64,000 nt of DNA from Phytophthora hibernalis (lineage: Eukaryota > Oomycota > Peronosporomycetes > Peronosporales > Peronosporaceae). Made by a program: the position numbers and the translations under genes. This document shows positions 36,858-48,225 of the stretch, in pieces; the stretch's first letter is position 1, and every line of letters begins with the position of its first letter. The stretch is taken from NCBI GenBank assembly GCA_012656075.1, contig JAAKBF010000247.1:310001-374000 (forward strand), read 5' to 3'. The notes below the pieces were generated by a model. The model searched no databases, was not told the DNA's origin, and worked only from the letters and a program-made list of their open reading frames with translations.

Positions 36858-39800
36858 TTAACTCTCGATCTCTTGTTGCTGAAGGAGATGATGATCTTGT
36901 TCTTCCTGTTGACGCTGCAGCTCAGCTTCTTGGAAATGATACAGGAGGTCGTCCTGCGTGCTCATGGCAGCCAGCAGAGCCTCGATGTCGACACACGCCG
37001 ACTGCTTCATTGTGAACCCTGCAGCGATCTGTCAGAGTGAACGGGTTAGTCTACAGCGTCAATTGATGAGGAGGAATGGCGATGTTACCTCTGCGATGAC
37101 GTGTGCGGGGCATCGACGCCAGACATCAGGAAGCGCGTCGGGGAGAGACGTTAAAGCTGCCATCGTCTCGATCACAGTGCATAGAGGAAGAAGCCCCGAG
37201 TCGTCGATGGTTTGAGATGTCAATGCCTCCCGAAGCAAAGCGCATTGACGAGGATTAAGAAGCAGGGCGTGCGTCTCTTCAACAATGGGCGGCGCATCGG
37301 GCAGAGTTCGTGGTAGCAAGCGCCTGACGCCATCAACGCGCACCATGGTATCTTCACACAACTGCACAGTTGTGGGAAAGCGTTGAGTGAATTCGGGCTG
37401 CAACAGATAAAGCGAAACAAAATGGTTAGGCCGCGTCAAGAATGCAGGCACAAGAGGCACTTACGCTGATATCAATGAAGGATGGCAGGGCAACTTCAGC
37501 CTCGATAGATCCGCGGATGTGTTCGACCAACGCAGCTATCGCCACTTGCTCTCGATCTTTCGATCCTCGAGAACATCGCGCAATGTGATCTCAACGGAAC
37601 GCATCGACCGCGTGATTTCATCACACGACTTCTCTGTTGCTTCTTGAAGGAATCGTACCCGCCGTTGCATGAGGTCGTGCTCATACCTGATCCCGTTCAA
37701 CAGGTTGATTTTGCAGAACTCACTGGCATTACTATTATCTCCACCGCTTTCATTCGCAGCGGTCACAAATGGAGCGATTGCATCCAACCACGAACCGCAC
37801 CGTTGGAGAACATGACCGTACTCAGCTAGAAGCCTGTTCATTGTCAGCGACTCGGTCAAAGCTTCGTCGCTAGAAGTAGCCGTGCTGGCTGGGGGAACTA
37901 CAGCGGGTACGGACGGCTTCGCTTTTCCTTTTGGGGAGCTTTCCTGTTGCTACAGGGGCAGATGGAGCTTCTGGTGGAATATCGTTTGACGGATCACGAT
38001 ATATACTACAAACCGACTCCAAGCGAGACTGATGCGCTTGCCAGGTTTCCACAATGTTGTTCATCTGAGAGCGATCGCTGCTTGCAGCGTGGTGACCATC
38101 AACAAGAAGTTGAACGGAGATTCGGAAGCGATCACATTCGGCCTGAAGTGCCATTTGGTAAATGGCAGCTACTCGCTGGCATGTATCTTCCGTCCATCCG
38201 CCACCAACCATGCAATTAAGTTCCTCCTCGTTCTCGGCAACTTTAGCTTGAACGAGAGTACCAAGTTCATCTTGCAGCACGTCTGCGCGAGCATGCAGTT
38301 CTAGCTTTGTAAGGTCGTCAAAGCGCATATCATCAACCACCTCGTTGAACAGCATTTGGAAGAGGTTTACAATCTCTTGCTTTTGGTCGGGGCGCCGTAC
38401 AAACTCGCAGAATTTACTCGTCATTAGCTGGGCGCGCTCGGTCACACGGTGGCGTTGCTCTCGCAGTAGTGCAAAACATGTCTTCATCGTAGAAATGTAC
38501 TCCATCTCCATATCATTCCACATGGATGCCAGTGCGTGGGCCTTCGCTGGTACCAGCTCACCAGAATATTTGCTGCTAGGCACAGGACGGCGTGATAGTT
38601 CTTCTACCACCCAGCCTTTTGCATCGGTCATTAACCCGTCTAGGTGACGCTGGGCCTCTTCCAGCTTCTGTCGCAGCTCCAAAATCTCCTCTTTCTTCGC
38701 TTTTGCTTCTTCGGCTTCCGCCACGGAAGCCTCTGCGTTGACCACAACTTGTTTTGCATCATCGATTGCCATTTCAAAGGTGTTGATGCGTCTGTACCTC
38801 TCTTCTTCACTTGCCATGAGCGCTAGTTCACCTGCTTCTTGGTGCTGTTGCTTTAACTCCGTCTCATCTTGTTTCTTCTTCTGTAAATCGTCCACGATTG
38901 TTTTAATAGCTTCGTGAACCTCAATTGCAGTCATTCCGGTGTTAGCTGGTTCGAGCAGCGTGTGAAACTTGGCATGCCAAGCCTTATGCCCATCCGAGAA
39001 GTCATAATTTGTCAGGTAGTGTAGCGAGAGAAGCTCACTTGAGTACGAGCTTGGGTTAATATGTTGCAGCCGATGCCGTATAATTGAATCATCAGGTGGT
39101 GGATCAAATACTAAGTGATGTTTTTCTTCTGTCGCGAGGTCTTCAACTCTACCCAAGCATCGATCGAGTACAGTGCCAACAGGACAATCGATATGAAACA
39201 CCAGGTCCACACCTGATTTGCCGTGAAGGAAAGTTGGTGGCAAGCCCGGCTTACTGCGACCAGGGGCGATGGCAGATTCAAAGTCATACGGGGAAGGTAT
39301 CAACGCTGGGTCCACATATCCAGTTAGTTGTTCCTCCAAGCATCGACTATGTTTCTCTGTCGCAGGCAGATCAAAATTACCCACCCAGACTTGTTACTAT
39401 TTTCTGGTGCGAGCGCTTGAGCTTCGATCTCACGAGTCGATTCGATCACCAGACGACTATATAGCTCTGGAGGAATTTCTTTACCATTTGCCAGGAGCGT
39501 TTCCACTTGTTGGCCAATTTCACTTGACTTTTGGACGGTCTGTTGTATCAGCTCGTGAACTGAGAGGACCACGAGGTTGTGTGTCTCGCCAAGCAGCTTT
39601 GCTTGGGTTTCCTTTCCTGCAAACGGAGGGCCAAACATGAGAATGCGTAGCTGTCGATGGGCATTAGTTGTAACAAGGGCAGAGCTTGGCTCACTATCCG
39701 CATTTTCAACATTGCTTTCGTCTTTCCCCTGTGTTGCTAAACGAGCAACCCACCGCAAAGACTTTACTTCTTCTCCTAGCACGAAGCAATCTTGAATGAT

Positions 39801-41818
39801 ATCGGTGGCCCCAATAAATAGTTCCCCACAGGATACCGCCGATAATACATGTGGTTGATCCGAACTTGTGAGAAATGGTCGAAAACTCGATAAATACTGC
39901 TCCAACTCGTGGTTAGCCAATAAATCAGCGTGGTCTGAGCCTTCAGAGTCTGTCAACGACGGCGCATTCGCGGGGTTGCAGCCATTTGCGAACTGAACCT
40001 TGTACTCTTTCCACGTTTCTGAGGTTAGGAACACCGTTGGGTCTCTAGAGTGCAAAGTTTTTTCCCTCTTCCCTGCAATAAACTGAACAAACTCCACCAT
40101 GTCTTTCATAATTGCACCAGAAATTTGCTGGCTGAGAAAATGGTCAGCAGCTTCAACGGACACTTGCACGTTGTTTCGCTGGATCACCTGCATCTCACTG
40201 TCATCTTCAAATTCAAGAAGCAAGTTGTGATAGCAGCTTGTATCCTGGTCGACCGCCGCAACGGAATCCAATTCTTGCTGGTTCACATACTCCTGGTTTC
40301 GCATTTCCCTGTTTTCGCGAGCCACCACTTTGTAGTCAAGAATACGGCTCATCTCACCCTCTATGCCTTTCTCGCTATTTGTCTCGCGCACCACAACATC
40401 CTCCAGAACGCTTGCTACCCGTGCCGTTCCTATCCGAGAGTGAGTGTAAACGCATTCCTGAACGAATCGCTTCCGTCTGCGAGATAAATTCTCCCTCCGC
40501 TTCTCACGCTGATGCCTTCGTTGCTTTATGATGCCTGACGCGCTTTCCATTTCCATAACATTAGCGCGGTAAAGCTCCCTTTCGTTCATGGACGACCCCG
40601 CCAAATTTAAGGTCGAGTACTTCTTCTTATCAGAAGCTGCTCCGAGCGCTGTCGTGAGCGAACGGAGCCCATATCCAACAGACTTGCGTGAAGAAACCTT
40701 GCCACCTGTTACCGTTGGCTTTGATCCACCTCGGCCCTGTTAGAGACACCAGTTATGTCAACCCAACATAACCATAAAGCATATTGAGTACAAACCCATG
40801 TCTCCATCACGTACATCGAAGTCGTCCAGATCACCTTGCACTTTTCGACGGAGACTATACGTAAGGTTTTCCTGGCATCATGAGAACACAAATCCAACAC
40901 ACTGTCAGCATCTCCTACCCGGTAACATTTCAACACGAGGTATACCTCCGCTTCTTCGCGCTTTTGCATCAGCTGCTGAAAGAAAGCCGCCCGCCGCTGC
41001 TCGCGAGCATTCTTATTTTGCAGCGCCAGCCTCCAGGCCGGCGAGTCCGTCTCTTCGAGTGCTTCTTTAATGTAGCTACTATGGATAAAGGCGCGATGCA
41101 ATCGCTCCGCTTTGGTGGCCTCCAGCAGCGATTTCTGCTCTTCCATCTTCGCAAGATACGTCCGTCGCTTCGTGGCCTCCTCTGTGATTTGGTCCCTACA
41201 GCAGCAGCAACATCATTAATCGTCAATACCCCACAAACAAAGCACCACTACACCGACTTTTCTTGTTGCAGTGAAGGAATTGACCGCACATGGCGTCGGA
41301 CAGAGTGTTCGAACACCCGATAGGTCTCTGAATCGTACACCGGCTTGGCCAGCTTCACAGGTCTGTTGTGCAAAGGAATAATGGCTGTCCGCTCCATATA
41401 TTTTGTAGAGACTCCAGGTGCTCTTCCGACCCGTGTAGCAGCAATCTGTCAATGGAAAACATCAAAAACAAGCAATTAGTGAGCTCACGAGCCGAAATCT
41501 ATCTCAACGTCCTTTAGGGACCTTGATCTGGTAGAGCAGATTGGCTGCAGCGTCTTTCTTCTGGTTCATGATGGCAGCCGCCGCATTGGCATCGAACTTA
41601 ACGTTGAGGTTGCGCAGTGATGGCTCCAGTAGACAGAAGTTGAGGACCTTAGCGTCGGCACTGGAGCTGCGCGTGAAGTCGGCGAAGTCGTGCTGGTGGT
41701 TGAGGCGGTGCAGGATCTCGCCCAGCAGGTATCCGCTGGCGAAGTCCTTCTCCATGTCCGTCACGTGTGTCGACAGCTCCAGCTCATGGTTGAGCCAGCG
41801 CAGTAGCAGGTCCGCCAT
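36858..41818 (-). CDS. SPEF2/CPC1-like flagellar central-pair protein (CH domain + adenylate kinase-like domain)
   Basis: About 1,500 residues. The start MADLLLRWLNHELELS opens an SPEF2-type CH domain (GYLLGEILHRLN, NFCLLEPSLRNLNVKFD, ANLLYQIK). Next are a conserved linker (RPVKLAKPVYDSETYRVFEH), a coiled coil (TKRRTYLAKMEEQKSLLEATK) and a long charged region. An adenylate kinase-like domain follows: P-loop LMFGPPFAGKETQAKLLGE, a NFDLPATEKHSRCLEEQL lid/strand equivalent, and VFHIDCPVGTVLDRCLGR. The C-terminal third is coiled coil, ending QQQEIES. In Chlamydomonas CPC1 and animal SPEF2, this protein is in the C1b projection of the central pair and supports beat frequency. Introns include 41446-41521, one near 41210-41260, one near 40738-40796, one near 37395-37460 and one near 37039-37087. 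Frame changes near 39370, 37940 and 37553 link what look like three separate ORFs. Confidence 0.88.
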
Positions 41819-42992
41819 GGCGGCGGCAGCAACTGCAGCAGGCGTGACCCTTCGGGATCCATCAGTGTGGTGCACACATTTGATACACAGCTCGCACGCT
41901 AAATTTCGTCTGATTACGCATGTTGAAGCAACTGCTGGATAATGGCCATAAAACGGACGTTGAGAAGACGCTCGTACTTAGCCGAACACCGACAGAGCTC
42001 AAGCTCAAGATCATGGACACCTTGCTGGTGTGGTGCTCCATCCCTGGGTGTCGGTGATCCCCTTGCTGACTCGCTAGCAAACACATTGCGCGCCCGTGCG
42101 ACAGCCTCAGTTGCGCTCACTTTGCGGCTGAATATATCTTTGCTTGCCGTTGCCAACGGCACTTTCAACGGCGTAGACAAGTGACAAGTGCAGACAAGTT
42201 GCAGTCCAGCGGCTCGAATCCGAGATATAATATCCGAGTCGGATATCATCCTGTGTGGGGGTTGCTGCACTGCACTGCGCTGTGCAGGCCATGAGCGCTT
42301 TGACTCAAAGTTTGAGTCAGAGCGGGGAGCGCCGCGACTTGGTCCAACTTGGAGGCCCAACGCGTTGGCTAATGTCAAAAGCAAATCCCATGGTCACCGC
42401 AGTCAGAGCAGTTTAGTTTACAGCCAGTGTGCTACGCTGCCCAGCTTTCAACCCTATCCGCTTTAAAAGCTTCACTTCGCCTTCAAACGCTTCCAACAGC
42501 AATCGCTTCCAACAGCAAACGCTTCCAACAGCAAACGCACGAGAATAGACTGAGACGGACAGGCATGTCATATTGAAGGCAGCCGCAACGCCACCGGCAG
42601 CATCGCAGCCGCCGACCAAGATAATGCTCGTGGCAGAATCAATGGAAGTCGATTTTCGAACTATCACAATAAGGTGAACTCCTCCCCATCTCTCCAAAAC
42701 ACGCTTCAAAGTGAACTCCTCTAAACACCTATTTCACCGTGTTTTGTGAAAAACGCCCCAAAAGTTGTCCCCCGAAAAGCGATTCCCACGTGTCTATGAA
42801 CCCTCCACCAGCCGCCTCCCAGACTTGCGTCGCAGAATCACTTTCACGCTGTCCACCAAGAAGCGAGGAAGCACATCGTCAACATTTCAGGTCGCAGACA
42901 CAACGTCCCGTTCTCTTCCCATTGCGCAATTTGCTACATGGCCCACAGCTCTCATTCGCGACCCAAAGACTAAGTAACCCCTCAAAACAGCC
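41819..42992. other. Intergenic region between divergent genes
   Basis: About 1.17 kb between the SPEF2-like start (minus) and the unknown acidic-protein gene (plus). A 156-codon open frame on minus (42384-41914, ending FMAIIQQLLQHA) and a 45-codon ATG frame on plus (from 41920) overlap here; neither is recognised. At 42485-42539 a short tandem repeat of CTTCCAACAGCAA(T/A)CG occurs three times. Confidence 0.45.
42485..42539. repeat. Three-copy short tandem repeat
   Basis: The unit CGCTTCCAACAGCAA is repeated three times (from 42487, 42503 and 42522, with 15-19 base spacing and small changes) in the divergent promoter region. It may be a local duplication; a transcription-factor array is possible but unsupported. 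Confidence 0.45.
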
Positions 42993-43727
42993 ATGACTAC
43001 AGTTGAGAGGCGAGACGCCCGACTGGCCAAGAAGATGCCGTCCTACGCTGGCCGCCCATCCGAGGAGGACGATCCCAGTCTCTCCGCCGAGGACGAAGAA
43101 GTGGATGAGACGTTCCTGGCACTGCAGAAGCTGCTCAAGGCGCTCAACCGCAACAGCCGCAGCAGCGTCGGCAGCAACGGCAGCTTCCTGGGCGCCAACA
43201 ACAGCCAAGTGACCCCCGTGACCGACAACCAGCAGCGCATGTCGCGCGAGGAGATGCTGGAGAGCCGCCGAGAGGAGCGCGACCGCTTCCGTCGCTCGCT
43301 CTTCGCCAAGAACAACACGAACAACAACACGCACGCGCGTCGTCGCCGTACGTGTCCAGCCTACTACTGCTCGGAGGAGGAAGAGGAGGAGGAAGCCGCC
43401 GTGCCGTCCGTGGAGAGCACCATCTCCAACCGCTTTATGAACGGCTCCTTCTCCAACCTCAACGTGCACGTGATCTCGCGCGACCGGTGGTCCACAGAGG
43501 ACCGCGTGATCGAGCGCCTGCCCATCGTGATGCTGCCCAAGAGCGGCAAGGTGTCCATCCCCACAGACAACACGAAGATCAAGGTGGTGCACACGGACGA
43601 GTTCATTGACCTGCGCGAGAAGCTGGTGCAGAGTCTGCCACCCGGAGCGGCGCCCATGCACTACCTCACGCCGCCGCGCTCTACGTGGTACATGCAGATG
43701 CACGACTTCGAGGCGCTCAAGTGGTGA
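42993..43727 (+). CDS. Conserved-looking acidic protein, function unknown
   Basis: 244 residues in one intact intronless frame from ATG MTTVERRDARLAKK. The N-terminal half is charged and probably disordered, with a helical patch (DETFLALQKLLKALNRN), a polar Asn/Ser stretch, a basic run (RREERDRFRRSLFAK) and an acidic run (SEEEEEEEAAV). The C-terminal 110 residues look folded (NVHVISRDRW, RLPIVMLPKSGKVSIP, TKIKVVHTDEFIDLREKL) and end PRSTWYMQMHDFEALKW. No signal peptide, membrane span or known motif. Codon use is strongly GC-biased at third positions, like the confident genes around it, which supports a real gene. A 337-codon frame on the opposite strand is its shadow. Confidence 0.75.
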   Translation: MTTVERRDARLAKKMPSYAGRPSEEDDPSLSAEDEEVDETFLALQKLLKALNRNSRSSVGSNGSFLGANNSQVTPVTDNQQRMSREEMLESRREERDRFRRSLFAKNNTNNNTHARRRRTCPAYYCSEEEEEEEAAVPSVESTISNRFMNGSFSNLNVHVISRDRWSTEDRVIERLPIVMLPKSGKVSIPTDNTKIKVVHTDEFIDLREKLVQSLPPGAAPMHYLTPPRSTWYMQMHDFEALKW

Positions 43728-44094
43728 ATGGAGAAGCAGAAGAAGATGAAGGCTTGACGTGAGCCGCCCACGGAATGCAGTGGTGGCTGAAGAAAGTTGC
43801 CAGCCAAGCTCATGCAGCAGCAGACAAAGAAGCGATGAAGAAGCTTCTTGACGTCTCCCCTGCCCCCACATAAGACGCGCTCGTGCCTTCATTAGAAGAG
43901 AATAATGTATTCTTATTTATCATGTGCGGAAGGCAGCGGAGTTGGCAGTGGCAGTGAATTCGCAACCAGCCAGTATACGTAGCAAAATACACAAGACGTG
44001 GGAAATTCAATTTGTTAGCTTGCCACATCGCTGCCATAAAGAATTCCTGTTGCAGACCCAGCAGCGCTTGCTGACAGTCTACCATCACCAGTGT
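43728..44094. other. Intergenic region between convergent genes
   Basis: About 370 bases where the unknown acidic-protein gene (plus) and the carrier gene (minus) end towards each other. It should hold both 3' UTRs. AATAATGTATTCTTATTTATC near 43900 is AT-rich and could contain polyadenylation signals. Nothing else is visible. Confidence 0.4.
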
Positions 44095-45192
44095 CTAAAG
44101 CTCCTCGTCGCTGGGAATCATCGCAGCCCGGTACTTCTCATACGTCACGAAGAACACGACGCACCAAGGCGCTTTACGCATCCAGTTAGGGATGAAGCCT
44201 TTGTAGAAAGCGCTCGCACCGCCTTCTTGGAAAGTCTTTCGCACGCAGTCCATCATACCCTTGTAGTGAAGTCCCTTGCCACTCGCGTCCGTCGGCTGGC
44301 TCATAAGCCGCGTCTTCACCACGTCGATCCTGAAGAGATGAACTTGTCAACATCACCGCTTTCAAACCAAGCCAAACGAAGTGTAAACGTACGGGTTGGA
44401 AGATGCCGCACCAGCGAAACCTGCGACGCAGCTGGCACCGGTATGCGCCAACACGCCCTCCTGGAGTAGACCTGACGAGATCAACAGCTCCTTACTGTGA
44501 TCATACGTGCCCAGCTCGGCTGCATTCACGATGAACCCGCGCTGGATGTTCGGCGGCATGCCGCGGAGGAACCCGCGAAAGCCTTCCCGCTGGTAGATCA
44601 TGCTAAAGGCATCACCGACACCACGATACAGCTTGCCTGAGCGGTCCGCCTGCATTCGCACCTTGATGACGTCCACGCTGCATATGAAGAAAACGGCATC
44701 AGTCAATCACTATCGATCACTACGCCACAGATGAGACGTACGGGTTGGCGATGCTGATCCCGATCGCGCCGGCGCAACCTCCAGCCATGAACTTGTTGAT
44801 GAACGGCACTTCGCCGTTCTTGCCTTGCGCCCGTTGGCACCAAAGAAGTTGCGCAGAGGTTCGTAGAGTACCATGCAGATGCTCGTGTACGAGACCTGAC
44901 GCAGTAGCGCGGGCGTGGCTCCGTTCCAGAGCGCGCCGGGGCCCTCCTGCTTGATCATCGTCTGCGCAGCATGGAGCATGCCGTTGTAGTGCACCACCGG
45001 TTTGCCAGCCGCCGTCGTGGCAAGGCCAGAGCGCTGCGCCTGCAGTCGCACCTTGGTGATGTCGATGGGCAGCGTCAGCAGCTCTGCAGTGGCCGACGCC
45101 GCTCCACCCGCAAGGAACCGCGTCCATTGCGGCTCGATCACCGTCTTCACCTGGAGTGGAGCTTCCTCCTTTACGCCGGTTTGAGTCGCCAT
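44095..45192 (-). CDS. Mitochondrial carrier family protein, UCP/dicarboxylate-type
   Basis: 323 residues in three exons: 44742-45192, 44393-44677 and 44095-44329. The three canonical repeats carry PIDITKVRLQ, PVDVIKVRMQ and PIDVVKTRLM after the first helix of each repeat, with matching GFxRG-type motifs (GALWNGATPALLRQ, GFLRGMPPNIQRG, AFYKGFIPNWMRKAPW). These place it in the inner-membrane carrier family; the overall pattern is closest to the uncoupling protein/dicarboxylate/oxoglutarate group, exchanging small carboxylates or protons. Both introns split the proline codon of the signature in repeats 2 and 3 (CC|GTACGT). One frame change near 44830 (C3 run) is a probable missing base. Start MATQTGVKEEAP at 45192. 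Confidence 0.9.
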
Positions 45193-46260
45193 CGTGGGTA
45201 GTTTCGTCCAAGGTGGCGCTGGTATTAGCTCGACTGCGAATCCGAGAATGGGACGACGTCAGCGAGGGAGGATGCGGTGGCTGAGGTGGTCTGAAGGGGA
45301 GGGACGCATCAGGATCTGCTCAAGGCTGTGGCTTCCACTTCACTGTCTTTGCCCGCCAAACGAGCTGCACCGTCGGAGCGCAAGGCGAGAGCAGCGAAAT
45401 CGGCTTGGCTTTGTTGGCCAGCGGGCCGGACAGAAGTCCGCATACGTATGCTGCGAAATTTCAAGACACCGCGAGATTCGATCGCCTCTATCCGGGTAAT
45501 GAGCCTCCTCCACGCATCATTCATCACCGTCGACGAAGGCGGCGTCGAAAACGCTCGACAAGCAAAGTTACCTGCACACGAAGGCGTCCGCTTGGCCGAA
45601 ATGCTGCAACGGAGTCGATCTGTCAAGCCAGGAAGCTGCATTTGAACCCAGGATTGCTGCCGACTTATGCATCTGCACGATTTTTCGGCGGTGCGGTTTG
45701 TCGAGTCGAGCATGGCAAGCGGCGGCGAGTGCGACTTGGCGCCGAATGATTGATGTACCTTGGACACCTTGAACGCCATGCTTGTCATTCCCTGTTGGAC
45801 TCTCTAAGGTCGCTTCCTCGCAGGCAAACACGAACGGCATGATCTCAATCAGCAATGAGTCAGGCCTGGATTTTGAGAGCCAAGACAAAAGCAGTCCCTG
45901 TCACACGGACTCAACCGTGTGACTCAATTGCTCCATGAGTCCAAGCCTTTGGCTCCAAGGTGTGTGAATTCCTTCAGAAATCGGCAAAAATGGCATGTCC
46001 GTTAGGCTGCCTTCTGTGGTAACTCGCATGTAGACTCAGATGAAATGATGAAACCTCTGTTTGAATGATTAAATTCAAAAGAGCTTAACCTACACACAAA
46101 AATGACAGTATTTCTCTCAAAATAAAAGTACTTAAAAATCCAAAACAAATCGTCAAAACAGCGTTCAATGGTTTAAACAATCAAAAATAATGACCATCCC
46201 CAAAGAGACAGCGGAGCCTTTGAGCAGTCTCACATTATCCCTCCGATCGCACCTTCCGAC
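45193..46260. other. Intergenic region
   Basis: About 1.07 kb between the carrier start (minus) and the first cysteine protease (plus). Several overlapping open frames of 100-160 codons on both strands have no recognisable features. A perfect 8-bp hairpin is at 45901-45922 (TCACACGG, loop ACTCAA, CCGTGTGA). The 150 bases from 46050 are very AT-rich. Confidence 0.45.
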
Positions 46261-47791
46261 ATGCGCGTGCAAGCGTCTCTCCTAGCGCTCTCCGCGGTCG
46301 CCTGCTTGGTCTCCGCCACGCAGACGACGGACCGCTCTCTTGGTGCGCTTGTGGATTGCCCCGTGGCGCGCTCGGCCGAGTCCCCATGCCTCTGGGCGGG
46401 CGAGAACAGCGAAGTCGTCAGCTCAAGAATCCTGCGCGACCTGCTCGTACAGCGCAACCTCGTGTCCTTCCGCAACCAGGACGCCAACCGCCGCAACCTG
46501 CAGGCGCACATGACGTACATCGAGGACGTGCTCATGTACGCCAAGAGCGTGGGCCACGAGTTCTCGTACCACATGGGCGTGAACGAGCGCCACTTGACGT
46601 CGTCCCCACGACGCAAACTGTCGCCCCAGCAGCTCGTAGACCAGGAAGTCAAGGCTGCACACTCCCGTCGACTGGTGTCAGAGGCCAGCGGCAGCACCGC
46701 AAGCGCGACCAGCACCGTGTCGAGCTCCGGCAGCTCCGAGTACTGGAACTGGTGCGACACGGACAACTCGTTCGGCTACAGTGTGTGCTCGTCCGTCAAG
46801 AGTCAGCAGAACTGCGGCAGTTGCTGGGCGTTCGCTGCCGCGGATGCCATCGAGACGGCCGTCGCGATCGCCGAGAACGCGTCAGCAGCTGTGTCACTCT
46901 CGCCGCAGCAGTTCTTGACGTGCAGCACGCTGGAGACCACGCAGACCTTCGACTACTGCTGGGCAACAGACACCGGCGTGGATGGCGCGACGTGGATGGA
47001 GACGGAGATCAAGTGGGAGTCGCAGAACGACGGCTGTAATGGTGGCATGACCCACGGCGCCTTCATCGACGCAGCTCAGAATTCGTGGGGACTTGTGACG
47101 GAGCTCACGATGCCGTACGATGACTCGGGTTCAGGTACCTCGACCTCCAGCAACGATTCGTCGTCGTGCACGGTGAGCTCTAACGAGACGGCAGCAAGTA
47201 TCACGGGCTGGGAACAGGTCGTGGGGACTGAGTGCACGGCTTCGAGCAACTGCACAATCCTACTGCGCACAGCGGTGGAGCAGCAGCCCATTGCTGTTGC
47301 AATCAACTCGGAGGACCCGTTCGGCGACTACGTCGGTGGCTTCTACAGCTGCCCGAACGACGGCGACCTCTTCAAAGGACGACGTGAACCACGCTCTGCT
47401 GCTTGTGGGCTACGGCACCGATGCCACGGAGGGTGACTACTGGATCCTGAAGAACTCGTACGGTAGCTCTTGGGGCGCCAGTGGCTTCATGAAGCTGGTA
47501 GCAGATTCCAAGGTGAACTGCGGTCTCAACATCTTCCCCGTCATCCCCACGGGTGCGTCGGCCGGCGCTGCAGCCAGCACTAGCGTAGACAGCGGCGGCG
47601 ACAAGGTCTTCATGGGTCTGAGCCCCTCGGCTTGGATCGCTGTTGCCGCCGTGACCACCATCTTCACGGTGGTGACCACCGCCATCGGCATGTTCTTTGC
47701 ACAGCGGAAGCTCAAGACGCTCCGGAAGCAGAACTCGGCCATGTACGCGGCCCGTACTCCGACAAACGCCGCCCAAACGGCGGCGCGCTAG
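46261..47791 (+). CDS. Papain-like (C1A) cysteine protease with C-terminal membrane anchor, copy 1
   Basis: About 510 residues, intronless. A signal peptide (MRVQASLLALSAVACLVSA) and a propeptide of about 120 residues lead to the catalytic domain. Active-site residues are all present: Gln in VKSQQNCGSCWAF with Cys, His in DVNHALLLVGYG and Asn in ILKNSYGSSWG. Compared with papain there is an extra segment (TQTFDYCWATDTGVDGATWM) before GCNGG, and the mature domain continues past the usual end into NCGLNIFPVIPTGA, a Ser/Gly linker, a membrane span (WIAVAAVTTIFTVVTTAIGMFF) and a basic tail (QRKLKTLRKQ). It should be a type I membrane protease facing the lumen of the secretory/endolysosomal system or the outside. 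One frame change near 47372, just before the catalytic His. Confidence 0.9.
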
Positions 47792-48225
47792 GCTTGTGGC
47801 TCGTTGCGTCGGTCTTGTGTGCGAAGATAGTCAATCTGGCGAGTCCAGCGCATTTTGACCTCGTGTAGCTTCATATCCATCGAAACACAATAAACAACCA
47901 TTAGTCCATTGAAACCTCACCGCATCATCGCCTTCGTATACTATACTCACAGCAGCGGAGACCGTGGAGAAGCCTACCAAAATTCTAATGCCCGTGTGCT
48001 GAATGGAGGCTCGTTGTTTTTGTGAGTGACAGCGATTATCCATACGGTACATACTGTTCGAGCGCCACCGAAACCCTCCTGTCGTCACAACACAAGGCCA
48101 CAGCACGGGATGAGCTCAAGATTACTGGCTAATTTCTTACTGTCCAACCTTTACGAGTTCGCGAACAGCGGTGTCGGACTGTGCGCTGGGACAGAAAGCG
48201 ATTTGCAGCAACGAACACAGGACCA
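47792..48225. other. Intergenic region between protease copies 1 and 2
   Basis: About 430 bases. It contains the 3' flank of copy 1 and the promoter of copy 2. No repeat is shared with the next spacer as far as I can see by eye. Confidence 0.35.

Noticed and set aside
37059..37859. Two apparently separate small genes on minus
   Set aside because: Their frames join to the C-terminal coiled coil of the SPEF2-like protein through a short intron and probable missing bases; the sequence upstream runs directly into the adenylate kinase part.
37870..39384. Stand-alone adenylate kinase gene
   Set aside because: The kinase-like domain lacks its own start and is continuous with the upstream P-loop and CH-domain parts of the SPEF2-like protein.
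42879..43892. 337-codon open frame on the minus strand opposite the unknown acidic-protein gene
   Set aside because: His/Val/Leu/Arg-rich low-complexity translation typical of the antisense of a GC-biased coding sequence; the plus-strand frame has better composition and an ATG in good context.
45309..45788. 159-codon minus frame and overlapping plus frames between the carrier and protease genes
   Set aside because: No ATG context, motif or splice pattern; several frames overlap with equal length.
45901..45922. 8-bp hairpin as a transcription terminator
   Set aside because: Perfect stem but no T-run, and this is a eukaryotic intergenic region; simple terminator logic does not apply.
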